Positions 36,831 to 46,193 of a DNA stretch of 64,000 nucleotides are shown here, piece by piece. The notes under the pieces are model-generated. The model was given only the letters and a program-made list of their open reading frames with translations. It made no database searches and had not been told where the DNA came from. Origin of the DNA: Sphingobacterium sp. JB170 (GTDB lineage Bacteria; Bacteroidota; Bacteroidia; Sphingobacteriales; Sphingobacteriaceae). The number at the start of each line of letters is the position of its first letter. Position 1 is the first letter of the stretch. The translations under genes and the position numbers were made by a program. The DNA lies in the NCBI RefSeq assembly GCF_900163865.1, contig NZ_FUKU01000030.1, forward strand, positions 124,001-188,000. The letters are read 5' to 3'.

Positions 36831-38765
36831 TTAGTCGGGTGCAACTAGATCATTGCGAATCATACGATCGTTATACTGTTGAATAAATGCTTTTAATTGC
36901 ATATCCAAACTATCGCTAACACTGGGTAGCTTGGTTACTAAGTTGTTTTTTTCGTAACGGTCTTCCCGGAGGTTGAATAAAGAAACCGGGTGTTTACCAT
37001 TGTGGCTCATAAAATAATCACCTTTGAAAAAGTTGTACATCCCACCGATGTTATTGACCAAGAAATTATCTTTTCGGGGCGAAAAAGCATTAAACCCAAA
37101 TGAAAAGTAAGGTTTGTCATATCCGATATACTGCAACACTGTTGGCAAAATATCGATCTGTTGCACGAGTTTATCGGAGTATCCTTTCAACTTCCCACCG
37201 GGGCGGTAAAAAATGATTGGAATAGCAAAGGCGTTCGCGGCGGTGTTATACTCCGGAAGGTAGCTAACTGTAGCGTGATCAGCACAAATTACAAACAACG
37301 TATTAGCATACCAGTCCGCATGTTTAGCACGTTGAAAAAATTGTCGTAATGCATTGTCCGTATAGCCGACAGGTTCTTGAACGGGCAATGGTCCTTTCGG
37401 AAATTCCCCCTCGTAAGCTGCTGGAACTTTAAAAGGATGATGTGAACTCAGCGAGAAAAAGGAAGCGAAAAAAGGCTGCTGAAACGTATCGAGCTTACCG
37501 GCCATAAATTGAAGAAAAGGTTCATCCCAAATCCCCCACATGCCATCGAAATCCTTATCGTTGTTGTATTCTGATTTACCGTAATAATGCTTTATACCGG
37601 CGAGTTTTGCATAGGCAGAAAAACCCATACTACCGTTGGGTGCGCCATGGAAAAAAGCAGTTTGATAGCCTTCGGCGCCTAGCAACTCGGCAATACTTGT
37701 TGTTTTATTTCCCGAATATACCGAAAGAACAAAAGGTTCGCCAACCGAGGGGATTCCAGAAATAATTGAAGGTAAAGCATCAATCGACTTACGGCCATTC
37801 GCATATGCTCTATTAAAAGAGTAGGATTCTTGTATCAAGGAGTCTAAAAACGGGGTATACCCACGATATTGCCCCCCCTGTATGTCTTTGTTTAGGGCGC
37901 CAATATGTTCTCGAGCGAAGCTTTCTAAAATTAAGAATACCACATTCAACTTCCGAAACTTCTCCTCACCCGAAGGCTGGTGAATGACCGGGTAAATCCG
38001 ATCCAGTTCTTGCTCAGAAAAAAAATACACCTGCTTCAAAGCGACGGCCTTGAGCGTTTTTAAAATACTAAAAGGGGTATTTAATACAATATTCATTTCC
38101 TCGGGTGCTTTGACAAAGTCACCTGCATTGCTCAGCGTGATCGGTCTGGTGCTGTGTGCCCAGCCACCACGAACACCGCCAATAAACAAAAACGCGACGG
38201 CCAGTAGCAGGATAGATTGCGCCCCATAGAATTTCCACCCATTATCTTTAGGCCGCACGGGAACGGCGATGCGAGCGATCTTCGATATAAGCAGCACAAG
38301 CAATACAAAAACAAGCACTAAGCCCCAATAATCGATTAAAAAATCAACTATCAAGCGCCCCATATTCTCCTCATTGGAAAACTGTGCGAAAAGCGTCCCG
38401 GTGGTGCGCTTTAGGGTAAACGGGTAATAGGCAAAATCAATTAAATTTGCAGCGACACCAATACTATTTGTCACCACAAATAAGCTTCGCGTAATTTTTT
38501 GATAGCTGAAGTGGTATTTTAACCTCCATGGAATACTTTGCATGAGGATAAACAAAATATTGAGGTAAAGTAAAGCGACAATATCAAACAACATCCCTCC
38601 CCACATCATGAACAACAGGTCCGAGGTTTCAACCTGCGGGAACAGGTTGTAATTATAAAAATAAAATCCCAATCGCATCAGCGCATAGAGCACCAAGAGT
38701 AAAGTAAATTGCGTAAAAGGTATAAAAAATGTATTAACAATACTTCGAGGAAGAAACTGTCTCAT
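36831..38765 (-). CDS. LTA synthase family membrane sulfatase (second of a tandem pair)
   Basis: Inner-membrane protein of 644 residues: about five N-terminal helices (to residue ~200), then a periplasmic sulfatase/alkaline-phosphatase-fold domain. The metal and catalytic motif VFLILESFAREH and the GRKSIDALPSI segment (Ser as the likely nucleophile, where S. aureus LtaS has Thr) are present, as is FVICADHATVSY near residue 490. In Gram-negative bacteria such proteins transfer phosphoglycerol- or phosphoethanolamine-type groups to envelope glycans or lipids. It starts 1 bp after its paralogue, from which it probably arose by duplication. Confidence 0.9.
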   Translation of the reverse strand: MRQFLPRSIVNTFFIPFTQFTLLLVLYALMRLGFYFYNYNLFPQVETSDLLFMMWGGMLFDIVALLYLNILFILMQSIPWRLKYHFSYQKITRSLFVVTNSIGVAANLIDFAYYPFTLKRTTGTLFAQFSNEENMGRLIVDFLIDYWGLVLVFVLLVLLISKIARIAVPVRPKDNGWKFYGAQSILLLAVAFLFIGGVRGGWAHSTRPITLSNAGDFVKAPEEMNIVLNTPFSILKTLKAVALKQVYFFSEQELDRIYPVIHQPSGEEKFRKLNVVFLILESFAREHIGALNKDIQGGQYRGYTPFLDSLIQESYSFNRAYANGRKSIDALPSIISGIPSVGEPFVLSVYSGNKTTSIAELLGAEGYQTAFFHGAPNGSMGFSAYAKLAGIKHYYGKSEYNNDKDFDGMWGIWDEPFLQFMAGKLDTFQQPFFASFFSLSSHHPFKVPAAYEGEFPKGPLPVQEPVGYTDNALRQFFQRAKHADWYANTLFVICADHATVSYLPEYNTAANAFAIPIIFYRPGGKLKGYSDKLVQQIDILPTVLQYIGYDKPYFSFGFNAFSPRKDNFLVNNIGGMYNFFKGDYFMSHNGKHPVSLFNLREDRYEKNNLVTKLPSVSDSLDMQLKAFIQQYNDRMIRNDLVAPD

Positions 38766-38766
38766 T

Positions 38767-40641
38767 CTAATATTTTAAAAAATCATCATAGACCTTTTGG
38801 TAATAACCTTGGGCATATTGTAGTAGGCTGTCGCGCTCATGAGCCTCTCTTGTACTAAACGTACTATAACCGGCCGCCTTCCCTTGCACGTCGTAGCTCA
38901 CTGCTCCGGAGGATGAAATTACTCCGAAGGTACTGTTCGAATTGAAGAATGCCATATGCTTGCGTTTTCTAGCAAATAGGTTTTGTGAGTAAGGATATGC
39001 TCGTCCATCATTCCCAACAAAAGCCGCTAGCGTACTTGCAATGTCTAGTTGACTAACGATAGCGTCGATCTTTTTACCGCGATAGTCCTCCTTCAACGCT
39101 CCACCAAAAACAAAAAGCGGAATATGGTACCGATTCGGATTGTCTAGTCCATATTTCTCTTGCGGGTAAAAATGCCCATGGTCGGAAGTAACCACAACTA
39201 TTGTATTTTCATACCACGATTGCTTTTTCGCCTGTTCGATAAAAGAATAGAGCATCGAATCCGTATAGTATGCCGTACTCCTATATGCGTTCGCTTTGGT
39301 TTCGTTCCCAAATTGGTAACTAGGGGAAAGATCAAACGGTTCGTGATTGACAAGAGTGTAGAAAATGCTAAAAAATGGCTGTTTGTCCTTGCTCAGATCC
39401 GCTAACATGCGCGCAGCGACCACATGATCATATACGCCCCAAGAATTACGCTTGGTATTGACGGGAAAGTTCATCATATCGACTATTCTATTCACGCCAT
39501 GGGTATACATGAAAGATTTTACGTTGTAAAATTCACTCTGCCCGCCATGGTAGAACGATAGGGCGTACCCCAAAGAATCGTACAATTGCGTGATAGAATG
39601 AAGTTTCTCATGTTTGGGAATATATTTAATAATGCTTTCAGGCCCCTGTGCCGGGAATCCGCTAAATGTCGCGATTATTCCTTTATCGGACCGATCGGCA
39701 GCAGCATATGCCGAGCGGAAAGAAATACCCTCATCCATTAGCTTTTTCATCTTCGGAGTGACGTCAGTTTCCCCACCAAGGTCTTCAAATACCTGTGCTA
39801 CCATCCCTTCCAATAGTACCAAAATAATATTTGGTTTGGAGATGTTGAGCACCGTGTCAACACTATGGCTGTCGTAAGTCACCACAGTCGAGGTAAGCTT
39901 ACAGGCTTTTTCCTTCGTAAAAAATTTGTATGGGCTTTGCTTTGTGTTTTTCGTAAGATCTTTTAAGAATGTCCAGTAAGTATTTACCGCAACGTGATTT
40001 ATCGTATTATCTTCAGAGAAATAGACGGAACTCGGATTAAGTACGGCACGCCCATAACCACCACGAATGAAAGTAAAAAGTAATCCGATACCAACAATAA
40101 ACGTAAAAATCGAGGTTGACAATTGCTGCCTACGAAATTTGGCCATCGGCACAACGAAAAGATGGTAAAAATAATGCGCGATAAAAAAGTAGAAAACCAA
40201 AACTAAAATAGCTGATCCCACCATCGTTAGATCAATGGAATTGGACACTCCGCGAAGCGCACTCCAACCTAAAGATATGGCTCTTTTACTGAGCTTTTCA
40301 CCCCAGGCTTCATACAAGAATACATTTCCAACCGTAATGGCGGAAAATAGAAAGGTAATAACCATCACGTATCCGCGCAACAGCCAGGAGGAAACAGGTT
40401 TTTTAATCCAGCTTTGCTGTACGATAAAAAAAAAGAAAGGGAGCGCTGAAAGGTATGCTGCAATAGAAAAATCCATCTTTAAACCGTATAAAAAAGCATA
40501 AAGAAGTTCGGTAGGGTTCTCAATTTGCTGCCACGTACCCCCAGCGAAAACCACCCGATCGATCAGAGATAATATAATCCAATAGCCGAATACAACACTA
40601 AAGAATCCCAAATTCCCCCACCAAGCAGATTTGTCTTTCAT
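38767..40641 (-). CDS. LTA synthase family membrane sulfatase (first of a tandem pair)
   Basis: A 624-residue paralogue of the next gene. Its N-terminal half has about five membrane helices; the soluble half has ILVLLEGMVAQ (metal-binding), AAADRSDKGIIATFSG (probable Ser nucleophile) and VVVTSDHGHFYP (metal-binding His). It is expected to be a group-transferring phosphatase-fold enzyme in the inner membrane, acting on the periplasmic side. Both paralogues keep the key residues, which argues for two active enzymes. The donor and acceptor are unknown. Confidence 0.9.
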   Translation of the reverse strand: MKDKSAWWGNLGFFSVVFGYWIILSLIDRVVFAGGTWQQIENPTELLYAFLYGLKMDFSIAAYLSALPFFFFIVQQSWIKKPVSSWLLRGYVMVITFLFSAITVGNVFLYEAWGEKLSKRAISLGWSALRGVSNSIDLTMVGSAILVLVFYFFIAHYFYHLFVVPMAKFRRQQLSTSIFTFIVGIGLLFTFIRGGYGRAVLNPSSVYFSEDNTINHVAVNTYWTFLKDLTKNTKQSPYKFFTKEKACKLTSTVVTYDSHSVDTVLNISKPNIILVLLEGMVAQVFEDLGGETDVTPKMKKLMDEGISFRSAYAAADRSDKGIIATFSGFPAQGPESIIKYIPKHEKLHSITQLYDSLGYALSFYHGGQSEFYNVKSFMYTHGVNRIVDMMNFPVNTKRNSWGVYDHVVAARMLADLSKDKQPFFSIFYTLVNHEPFDLSPSYQFGNETKANAYRSTAYYTDSMLYSFIEQAKKQSWYENTIVVVTSDHGHFYPQEKYGLDNPNRYHIPLFVFGGALKEDYRGKKIDAIVSQLDIASTLAAFVGNDGRAYPYSQNLFARKRKHMAFFNSNSTFGVISSSGAVSYDVQGKAAGYSTFSTREAHERDSLLQYAQGYYQKVYDDFLKY

Positions 40642-40780
40642 CGATTTACTATAATCTTAATAAACTGTTTACCTAAAATTCATGGTAAAAATACGTTTAT
40701 TTAATAATAAGTATCATAGACCTCGCCATTTCATCAACATTTTATTGCATAGATTCTTCCTATAAATCTAAGCAAATGCC

Positions 40781-40788
40781 TATTTTTG
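40781..40788 (+). promoter_or_regulatory. -7 element (TATTTTTG) of valS
   Basis: TATTTTTG fits TAnnTTTG, 20 bp before the ATG at 40809. It supports the downstream ATG rather than the in-frame ATG at 40776, which would lie upstream of this box. Confidence 0.5.
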
Positions 40789-40808
40789 CGTTTGAACTTT
40801 TTATCAAA

Positions 40809-43424
40809 ATGAGTATAGCTAAAACATACGATCCGAAAGAAGCAGAAGCAAAGTGGTATTCCTATTGGAAAGACAATGGTTTTTTTCGTTCCACTCCCGA
40901 TCATAGGGAACCTTACACGATTGTAATGCCTCCACCAAACGTTACCGGGGTATTGCACATGGGGCATATGCTGAATAACACCATACAAGATGTCTTGATT
41001 CGTAGGGCACGTATGCAGGGCAAGAATGCGTGTTGGGTACCCGGGACCGATCATGCATCTATTGCGACCGAAACGAAGGTTGTGACTATGCTTAAAGAAC
41101 AAGGTATCGATAAAAAGTCCTTAACACGCGACAAATTTTTAGAGCATGCGTGGATTTGGAAAGAAAAGTATGGTGACATTATTCTAAAACAATTGGAAAA
41201 ACTCGGCGCATCGTGCGACTGGGAACGGACCAAGTTTACCTTAGACCCGGATCTTTCTGAATCCGTTATAGACACCTTTATCCGTTTCTATAATGAAGGT
41301 TATATTTATCGCGGCGTACGCATGGTTAACTGGGATCCGCAGGGGAAGACTGCACTTTCCGACGAAGAGGTCATTCGCAAAGAAGTTAACCAAAAACTTT
41401 ATTACGTACGCTACCAAGTCAAAGATAGTGATCGGTTCATCATTATCGCGACAACACGCCCGGAGACGATCATGGCTGATGCCGCAATTTGTATCCACCC
41501 CGAAGATGCGCGTTATCAAAATCTTAAAGGTAAAACCGTTATCGTCCCGCTGATTAATCGCGAAATTCCTATTATTGAAGATTCGTATGTCGAAATGGAA
41601 TTCGGTACGGGATGCTTAAAAGTAACACCAGCACACGATCTAAATGACTACGAGTTAGGTCAAAAGCATAACCTACCGATCATCGACATATTAAATGACG
41701 ACGGTACTCTCAACGAGAAAGCAGAAATTCTTGTTGGTGAGGACCGCTTTATAGCGCGCAAGAAAGTGGCTAAACTGCTGGAAGACGTTGGACAAATCGA
41801 GAAAATCGAAGACTACAAATCACAAGTAGGTTTTTCCGAACGTACCGATGCGGCCATAGAACCTAAACTTTCTATGCAATGGTTCTGTAAAATGGAAAAA
41901 CTGGCAAAACCGGCACTTAATTACGTTAAGGACGGTACAATTAAATTAATTCCAGATAAATTCTATGCTTCATACAAACATTGGATGGAAAACGTCAAGG
42001 ATTGGTGTATCTCTCGCCAACTTTGGTGGGGCCATCGTATCCCGGCATGGTACAACGCGGCCAACGAATGGGTTGTGGCCAAAACACAGCAAGAAGCAAT
42101 TACCGAGTTTCAAAATCAAGGAAAGTCTACAGACGGTTTACGCCAAGAGGATGACGTGTTAGACACCTGGTTTTCTTCGGGTTTGTGGCCTATGTCCGTA
42201 TTTGATGGCGTACGAAATCCAGAAAATGCAGAATTCAAATATTATTACCCGACAAATGACTTGGTTACTGCCCCAGAAATCCTCTTTTTCTGGATCGCGA
42301 GGATGATCATCATGGGACACGATTACACCCAGTTACCTCCTTTTAAAAATGTATACCTTACCGGCATCGTACGGGATAAATTGGGTCGTAAAATGTCTAA
42401 ATCGTTAGGTAACTCTCCGGACCCTATTCAACTTATGGAGCAGTACGGTACAGACGGAGTACGTGTAGGTATGCTTTTATCGTCGCCTGCGGGTAATGAC
42501 CTGATGTTTGACGTCTCCTATTGTGAGCAAGGCCGAAACTTTGCGAATAAAATTTGGAATGCATTCCGTCTAGTAAAAGGATGGGAAGTTGTACCAGCGC
42601 CTGCCACAGCTGCGCAAAAAATAACTGCGACCTGGTTCGACAACAGATTTAATGAAGCGGTAAAAGAAATCGACGAACATTTCACAAACTATCGATTGTC
42701 CGATGCATTGATGACAACATACAAACTCATCTGGGACGATTTCTGTGCTTGGTACTTAGAACTAATAAAACCAGCCTACCAGTCTCCTATCGAACAGGAG
42801 ACATTAGAAACTGCGAAATCATTCTTCGAAAAAATCCTAACGCTAGCACATCCCTTTATGCCGTTCTTGACCGAAGAGCTATGGCATGATGAGATTTTTG
42901 AACGCTCGGACGAAAAAAATTGCATTATTGTTGCCTCCTACCCTACCGTGCAGCCCTTCCAGGAAGAGATCATTAAAGAGTTTGAAATCGTTCAACAAAT
43001 TATCTCCGAGGTACGCAGTATACGTAACGCAAAGGGAATTTCACCGAAAGTTGCCTTGCCGTTAGCAATCAACACCACCTCAATTGACTTCAGCAAATAT
43101 GAACAAAGTATTGTAAAACTTGCTAATATAGCGGAATTCACACTCGTAAATGACAAAGTCGCGGGCGCTGTAAGTTTCTTAGCTGGTAAAACAGAATGTT
43201 TTGTTTCCCTAGAGAATAACATTGATGTGGAGGCAGAAAAAGAAAGGATCAACAAAGAGATAAAATACCTTAAAGGATTTTTGAACGGGGTGGAAAAAAA
43301 ATTATCCAACGAACGGTTTGTACAAAATGCGAAGCCTGAAATTGTAGAAAACGAAAAAAATAAAAAGGCAGACGCCGAGGCAAAGATAAAAATCTTAGAA
43401 GAAAGCCTATCTTCCTTGCATTAG
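40809..43424 (+). CDS. valS: valine-tRNA ligase
   Basis: Charges tRNA-Val, cytoplasmic. The HIGH-type motif is in PNVTGVLHMGHMLNN (near residue 45) and KMSKS is in GRKMSKSLGNSPDP. The editing domain follows the first Rossmann half (TTRPETIMADAAI), and the C-terminal coiled-coil tail (about 800-871) is intact. Start: the ATG at 40809 (MSIAKTYDPKEAEAKW) is chosen because a -7 promoter element lies between it and the in-frame ATG at 40776. It is 871 residues. Confidence 0.97.
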   Translation: MSIAKTYDPKEAEAKWYSYWKDNGFFRSTPDHREPYTIVMPPPNVTGVLHMGHMLNNTIQDVLIRRARMQGKNACWVPGTDHASIATETKVVTMLKEQGIDKKSLTRDKFLEHAWIWKEKYGDIILKQLEKLGASCDWERTKFTLDPDLSESVIDTFIRFYNEGYIYRGVRMVNWDPQGKTALSDEEVIRKEVNQKLYYVRYQVKDSDRFIIIATTRPETIMADAAICIHPEDARYQNLKGKTVIVPLINREIPIIEDSYVEMEFGTGCLKVTPAHDLNDYELGQKHNLPIIDILNDDGTLNEKAEILVGEDRFIARKKVAKLLEDVGQIEKIEDYKSQVGFSERTDAAIEPKLSMQWFCKMEKLAKPALNYVKDGTIKLIPDKFYASYKHWMENVKDWCISRQLWWGHRIPAWYNAANEWVVAKTQQEAITEFQNQGKSTDGLRQEDDVLDTWFSSGLWPMSVFDGVRNPENAEFKYYYPTNDLVTAPEILFFWIARMIIMGHDYTQLPPFKNVYLTGIVRDKLGRKMSKSLGNSPDPIQLMEQYGTDGVRVGMLLSSPAGNDLMFDVSYCEQGRNFANKIWNAFRLVKGWEVVPAPATAAQKITATWFDNRFNEAVKEIDEHFTNYRLSDALMTTYKLIWDDFCAWYLELIKPAYQSPIEQETLETAKSFFEKILTLAHPFMPFLTEELWHDEIFERSDEKNCIIVASYPTVQPFQEEIIKEFEIVQQIISEVRSIRNAKGISPKVALPLAINTTSIDFSKYEQSIVKLANIAEFTLVNDKVAGAVSFLAGKTECFVSLENNIDVEAEKERINKEIKYLKGFLNGVEKKLSNERFVQNAKPEIVENEKNKKADAEAKIKILEESLSSLH

Positions 43425-43445
43425 TCTGTCCAGAGCATTCATCAA

Positions 43446-43486
43446 AGAACCCCGAGTTGCTCACGCATACTCGGGGTTCTTTTTTG
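43446..43486 (+). terminator. rho-independent terminator of valS
   Basis: AGAACCCCGAGT (43446-43457) pairs perfectly with ACTCGGGGTTCT (43469-43480), followed by TTTTTG. Confidence 0.9.
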
Positions 43487-43657
43487 TATAATCCCCCGAG
43501 CAGGCAAATCTCATGCTCATCATTAAACCCACGGAACGCTGGCAGGGAAATTTTAACAAGGTATCCCACGGGGAGTATTCACCGAAACAACATGGCCTTT
43601 AACCGAGGAGTTTTCTTAATTCACCTATTTACATTAGCCTACAGGTCGTTTTCATTC

Positions 43658-43665
43658 TATATTTG
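43658..43665 (+). promoter_or_regulatory. -7 element (TATATTTG) of the small membrane protein gene
   Basis: TATATTTG fits TAnnTTTG, 26 bp before the ATG at 43692. No clear -33 partner. Confidence 0.4.
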
Positions 43666-43691
43666 ATGAATCAAAACAAAAATAATAGATC

Positions 43692-43955
43692 ATGAAAAAT
43701 AGTTCAACATTTAATTTCAGCTTCGAGAGCATCACTCAGCTAATCAACAGTACGTTCACAAAAATCAAGAAAACAAATGTCAAGATTGCTAAGAAGTCGG
43801 GGGAGCAATATATGAGTCTTCCTTTAATAGTTGCCCTGATTATTACCTGTATATTGCCCTTTATCGTTATCGCAGGCGTAATAATCATATTAATCTTCGA
43901 TATTGATATTATCTTCGAGCGCCAAATTGATAAGCTCGATAGAATAGAGGAATAA
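43692..43955 (+). CDS. small membrane protein of unknown function
   Basis: The product has 87 residues. A polar, Lys/Ser-rich first half (about 1-40) is followed by one strongly hydrophobic segment or tight hairpin (about 42-70, LPLIVALIITCILPFIVIAG and on), then an acidic/basic tail (IDKLDRIEE). I do not recognise a family. It follows valS behind a terminator and precedes the Pmp3-like gene by 43 bp, so the two may form a small operon; a stress role is a guess from that neighbour. Confidence 0.55.
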   Translation: MKNSSTFNFSFESITQLINSTFTKIKKTNVKIAKKSGEQYMSLPLIVALIITCILPFIVIAGVIIILIFDIDIIFERQIDKLDRIEE

Positions 43956-43998
43956 TATCATTTAACAAGCACCAAAAAAACTAAAAACAAACAATAAT

Positions 43999-44187
43999 AT
44001 GTTATTAATCGCCGTACTACTTCCATGGCTCTCCTTTTTCCTGCGAGGGAAAATACTATCTGGAATTCTATGTCTTATTTTACAAATTACAATACTTGGC
44101 TGGCTTCCGGCAGCCATCTGGGCGGTAGCCTCCCGGGTAGATGGCAAAAACAAAACGCGGATACGGCGTTTAGAACGTAGTCTTTAG
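43999..44187 (+). CDS. YqaE/Pmp3-like small membrane protein
   Basis: A 62-residue proteolipid-like protein with two membrane segments: LLIAVLLPWLSFFLRGKI and ILCLILQITILGWLPAAIWA, the pattern of the Pmp3/YqaE family, which is often induced by salt or membrane stress. It ends in a basic tail (RIRRLERSL). Similarity is by layout (LP.L..FL.G and the GWLPA.I.A turn), not by exact motif, so the family call is moderate. Confidence 0.6.
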   Translation: MLLIAVLLPWLSFFLRGKILSGILCLILQITILGWLPAAIWAVASRVDGKNKTRIRRLERSL

Positions 44188-44509
44188 CATCGCGAAATCT
44201 CAACGGACATTTTCACATCTCACCAATCGCCGCCGTAAAATACGTTCACGAGGCATAATATAAAGACAATGTTCGTCCTTAGGCCGCGGAATCCCCCAGA
44301 AATCTAGGGTTTTCGTTTTCAAATAATTCCATATATCTACATCGTATTCCATTTATTCGGGAACCAGGAAGCTGACATCGATTTTATGCACTGAACATCA
44401 ATTAGATAATCATCTACAATGCTTAAAATAAAAATAAACCGGGCCTGTTTTAAATTTTTTAAAAAAACACATAAAACATGTGGATTACAATTGCACAAAT
44501 AGAAATTGA

Positions 44510-45102
44510 ATAGGTAAATGCGGCGCACATGCCCCCCGAGGTAACGGCGAGCCCATAGCCCCTTCAGATACCCCTTTCCTGCAAGCGAACTACGCCGGAG
44601 TGTACCGTGCCAAGGAACAGGTTATGTTTGATTTATATTTTGTAAAATATCAGAAACTTCAAGGCCTGGATATGGCCTGGTCAGCCGGAAAGGAACGGAA
44701 ATTCTGCCGTCCATATTTTAGGAAATAACCCAATCAAAATCTGGATATCTAATTACCAATCACGAGAATAGAACGAGCACGGGAGACCGAGAACAAACAT
44801 GCCTATACAATAAGAATGGGAGGCTGGATATTCCAGTCGACACGTACGCTGAAATAAAAGCATTTGAAAAAGTAGATATTCTATTTCTCGCTACCCGCAG
44901 CGTCACAAATCCCGCAGCAGTGGATAAAAAGGCAGCAAGGCAGCGAAACGTAGAGTATGCCATTCTAAAGTTAAAGGACAACAGCTGTTCCGTGACTAAT
45001 ACATTTTCCGCTAACCATGTTTCTATCTGGTCCTTGGACGAACAAACAGGAATGCTGCCTTATCGCCAATCTGTTGATGGTAATATCTCAAAATCGCGCT
45101 AA
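44510..45102 (+). pseudogene. remnant of a decayed gene, two offset frames
   Basis: Frame one (44510-44728) reads protein-like text such as NGEPIAPSDTPF, YAGVYRAKEQVMFDLYFV and GLDMAWSAGKERKF without a good start. Frame two (44722-45102), offset, continues with NKNGRLDIPVDTYAEIKAF, KVDILFLATRSVTNPAAV and LKLKDNSCSVTNTFSANH to a stop. The two abut and together look like one soluble protein broken by a frameshift and lacking its start. I do not recognise the family. This is the only coding-like signal in the 1.1-kb stretch from 44188 to 45293; the part at 44188-44509 shows nothing. Confidence 0.4.
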
Positions 45103-45233
45103 AATATAGTATTAAATTTCCTGCATCGGCGGGCCGCGCAGAAAATTGTTAACCATGAAGTGCGTCTATTTTCGCAGTTGAAAACTGCAATAACATACAC
45201 TTCGTGCAAAATGCAGCTTCTTTACGAAATATT

Positions 45234-45260
45234 CCAAATCCCCAGCTTTAGGGGATTTGG
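45234..45260. other. perfect hairpin downstream of the Dabb gene
   Basis: CCAAATCCCC (45234-45243) pairs with GGGGATTTGG (45251-45260) around AGCTTTA. It lies 33 bp beyond the stop of the minus-strand Dabb gene and may terminate it, but it lacks a T run on either strand. Confidence 0.5.
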
Positions 45261-45293
45261 TTATAAAAATGGCATTAAGAAAGAAAATAGGTG

Positions 45294-45716
45294 CTATACG
45301 AATTGCGTATCGCGCACTGCAACTTTCGTCCAATATTTACTATATTTTTCTGCCGCAGCAAGGTGATCTGGATGCTTTTCGTAGACATTAATCTCCTCGA
45401 TCGAATTAAATAAGACGAATATGCTATACTGAAATGAATTGTCAACAACTTCTCTATCAGTGGTCGGCGCAGGTTTTCCAATGTGGAACGCCAAAATTCC
45501 CGGAATTTTCTGAAGTGCTGCAAAGAATTCCAAGAAATCTTGTTCTTCTTGCTCGGTTATCCCTTCTTTTAACCAAAAATAAACAGTGTGCAATATTCTG
45601 CCAGAATCAAATTCCACATCGGCCGCTTGTCCGCTAGCCGCCGAGCTACATGATCCTGTTAAAGCTGCAGATACACCTAGTGTCGCTGCACTTTGTAAAA
45701 AACTTCTTCTTTCCAT
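45294..45716 (-). CDS. exported Dabb (stress-responsive alpha/beta barrel) domain protein
   Basis: The product has 140 residues. The N-terminus MERRSFLQSAATLGVSAALT resembles a twin-arginine-type or lipoprotein signal, with Cys23 (LTGSC) as a possible lipidated residue. The Dabb domain follows (about 40-135): ILHTVYFWLKEGIT, a KIPGILAFHIGKPAPTT core and HPDHLAAAEKYSKYW. Dabb proteins form dimeric ferredoxin-like barrels, some with enzymatic roles; this one's role is unknown. It has its own consensus promoter with an overlapping palindrome. Confidence 0.85.
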   Translation of the reverse strand: MERRSFLQSAATLGVSAALTGSCSSAASGQAADVEFDSGRILHTVYFWLKEGITEQEEQDFLEFFAALQKIPGILAFHIGKPAPTTDREVVDNSFQYSIFVLFNSIEEINVYEKHPDHLAAAEKYSKYWTKVAVRDTQFV

Positions 45717-45723
45717 GACTTAG

Positions 45724-45738
45724 TTTGATTAAATCAAA
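45724..45738 (-). promoter_or_regulatory. 15-bp palindrome at the Dabb gene start site (candidate operator)
   Basis: TTTGATTaAATCAAA is a perfect palindrome about one central base. It overlaps the end of the -7 box (45735-45742) and spans the expected transcription start, where a bound repressor would block initiation. Confidence 0.5.
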
Positions 45739-45765
45739 TATAAATATTAAAATCCTAAAGCCAAA
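45735..45765 (-). promoter_or_regulatory. consensus promoter of the Dabb gene
   Basis: On the minus strand TTTG (45765-45762), a 19-bp spacer, and TATATTTG (45742-45735) match the Bacteroidota promoter exactly. The leader to the ATG at 45716 is about 12-15 nt. Confidence 0.7.
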
Positions 45766-46072
45766 AACAATCGGTTGCATAATTTCAAAATACACTCATT
45801 TACGGGAAGTTACTTCCCTCCGGCCGAGTTTCCATATCGATATTTTCACGGCCGGTTCTCTTTTCATTCAAACACAAAACAGTCGTCCGGTAAGTTTCCC
45901 AAAAGAACAATTTCGCCAGGATCATTCAACAATCTTGAAATGCCACTTTCGCAACCGTCATTACTCTATAACTAGGAACAGCATATTAAAGTAATAAACT
46001 AGGAAATTAACCGGCTTGAAAGATTGTACTTTAGATTTGTCACGAATTTCGCTTTTTATACCTTGCGAATAT

Positions 46073-46080
46073 TATCTTTG
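46073..46080 (+). promoter_or_regulatory. -7 element (TATCTTTG) upstream of tamB
   Basis: TATCTTTG fits TAnnTTTG. A leader of about 105 nt would precede the TTG start at 46194. The best -33 candidate (TTTC, 46047) sits 22 bp upstream. Confidence 0.45.
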
Positions 46081-46193
46081 TTAAGCATTGTAACATGGAT
46101 ATTAAATCGCGTTTTGTTAAACAATTGCGCGGCTAAGGCGTTGTTATGGTATAATTTTATTGATTGAATAACGAAAATTTATAACGAAACACT

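Larger units (their letters stand above)
45717..46193. other. 477-bp intergenic region between the Dabb gene and tamB
   Basis: The left edge holds the Dabb promoter and palindrome; the right end holds the tamB promoter at 46073-46080. The middle shows no convincing gene; a 89-codon frame at 45725-45994 has no family signal and overlaps the Dabb promoter. Confidence 0.6.

Noticed and set aside
36831..40641. The two LTA-synthase-like genes as one broken gene
   Set aside because: Each has its own membrane domain and a full set of catalytic motifs.
45725..45994. 89-codon plus-strand frame as a gene
   Set aside because: No family signal or good start context; it overlaps the promoter of the divergent Dabb gene.
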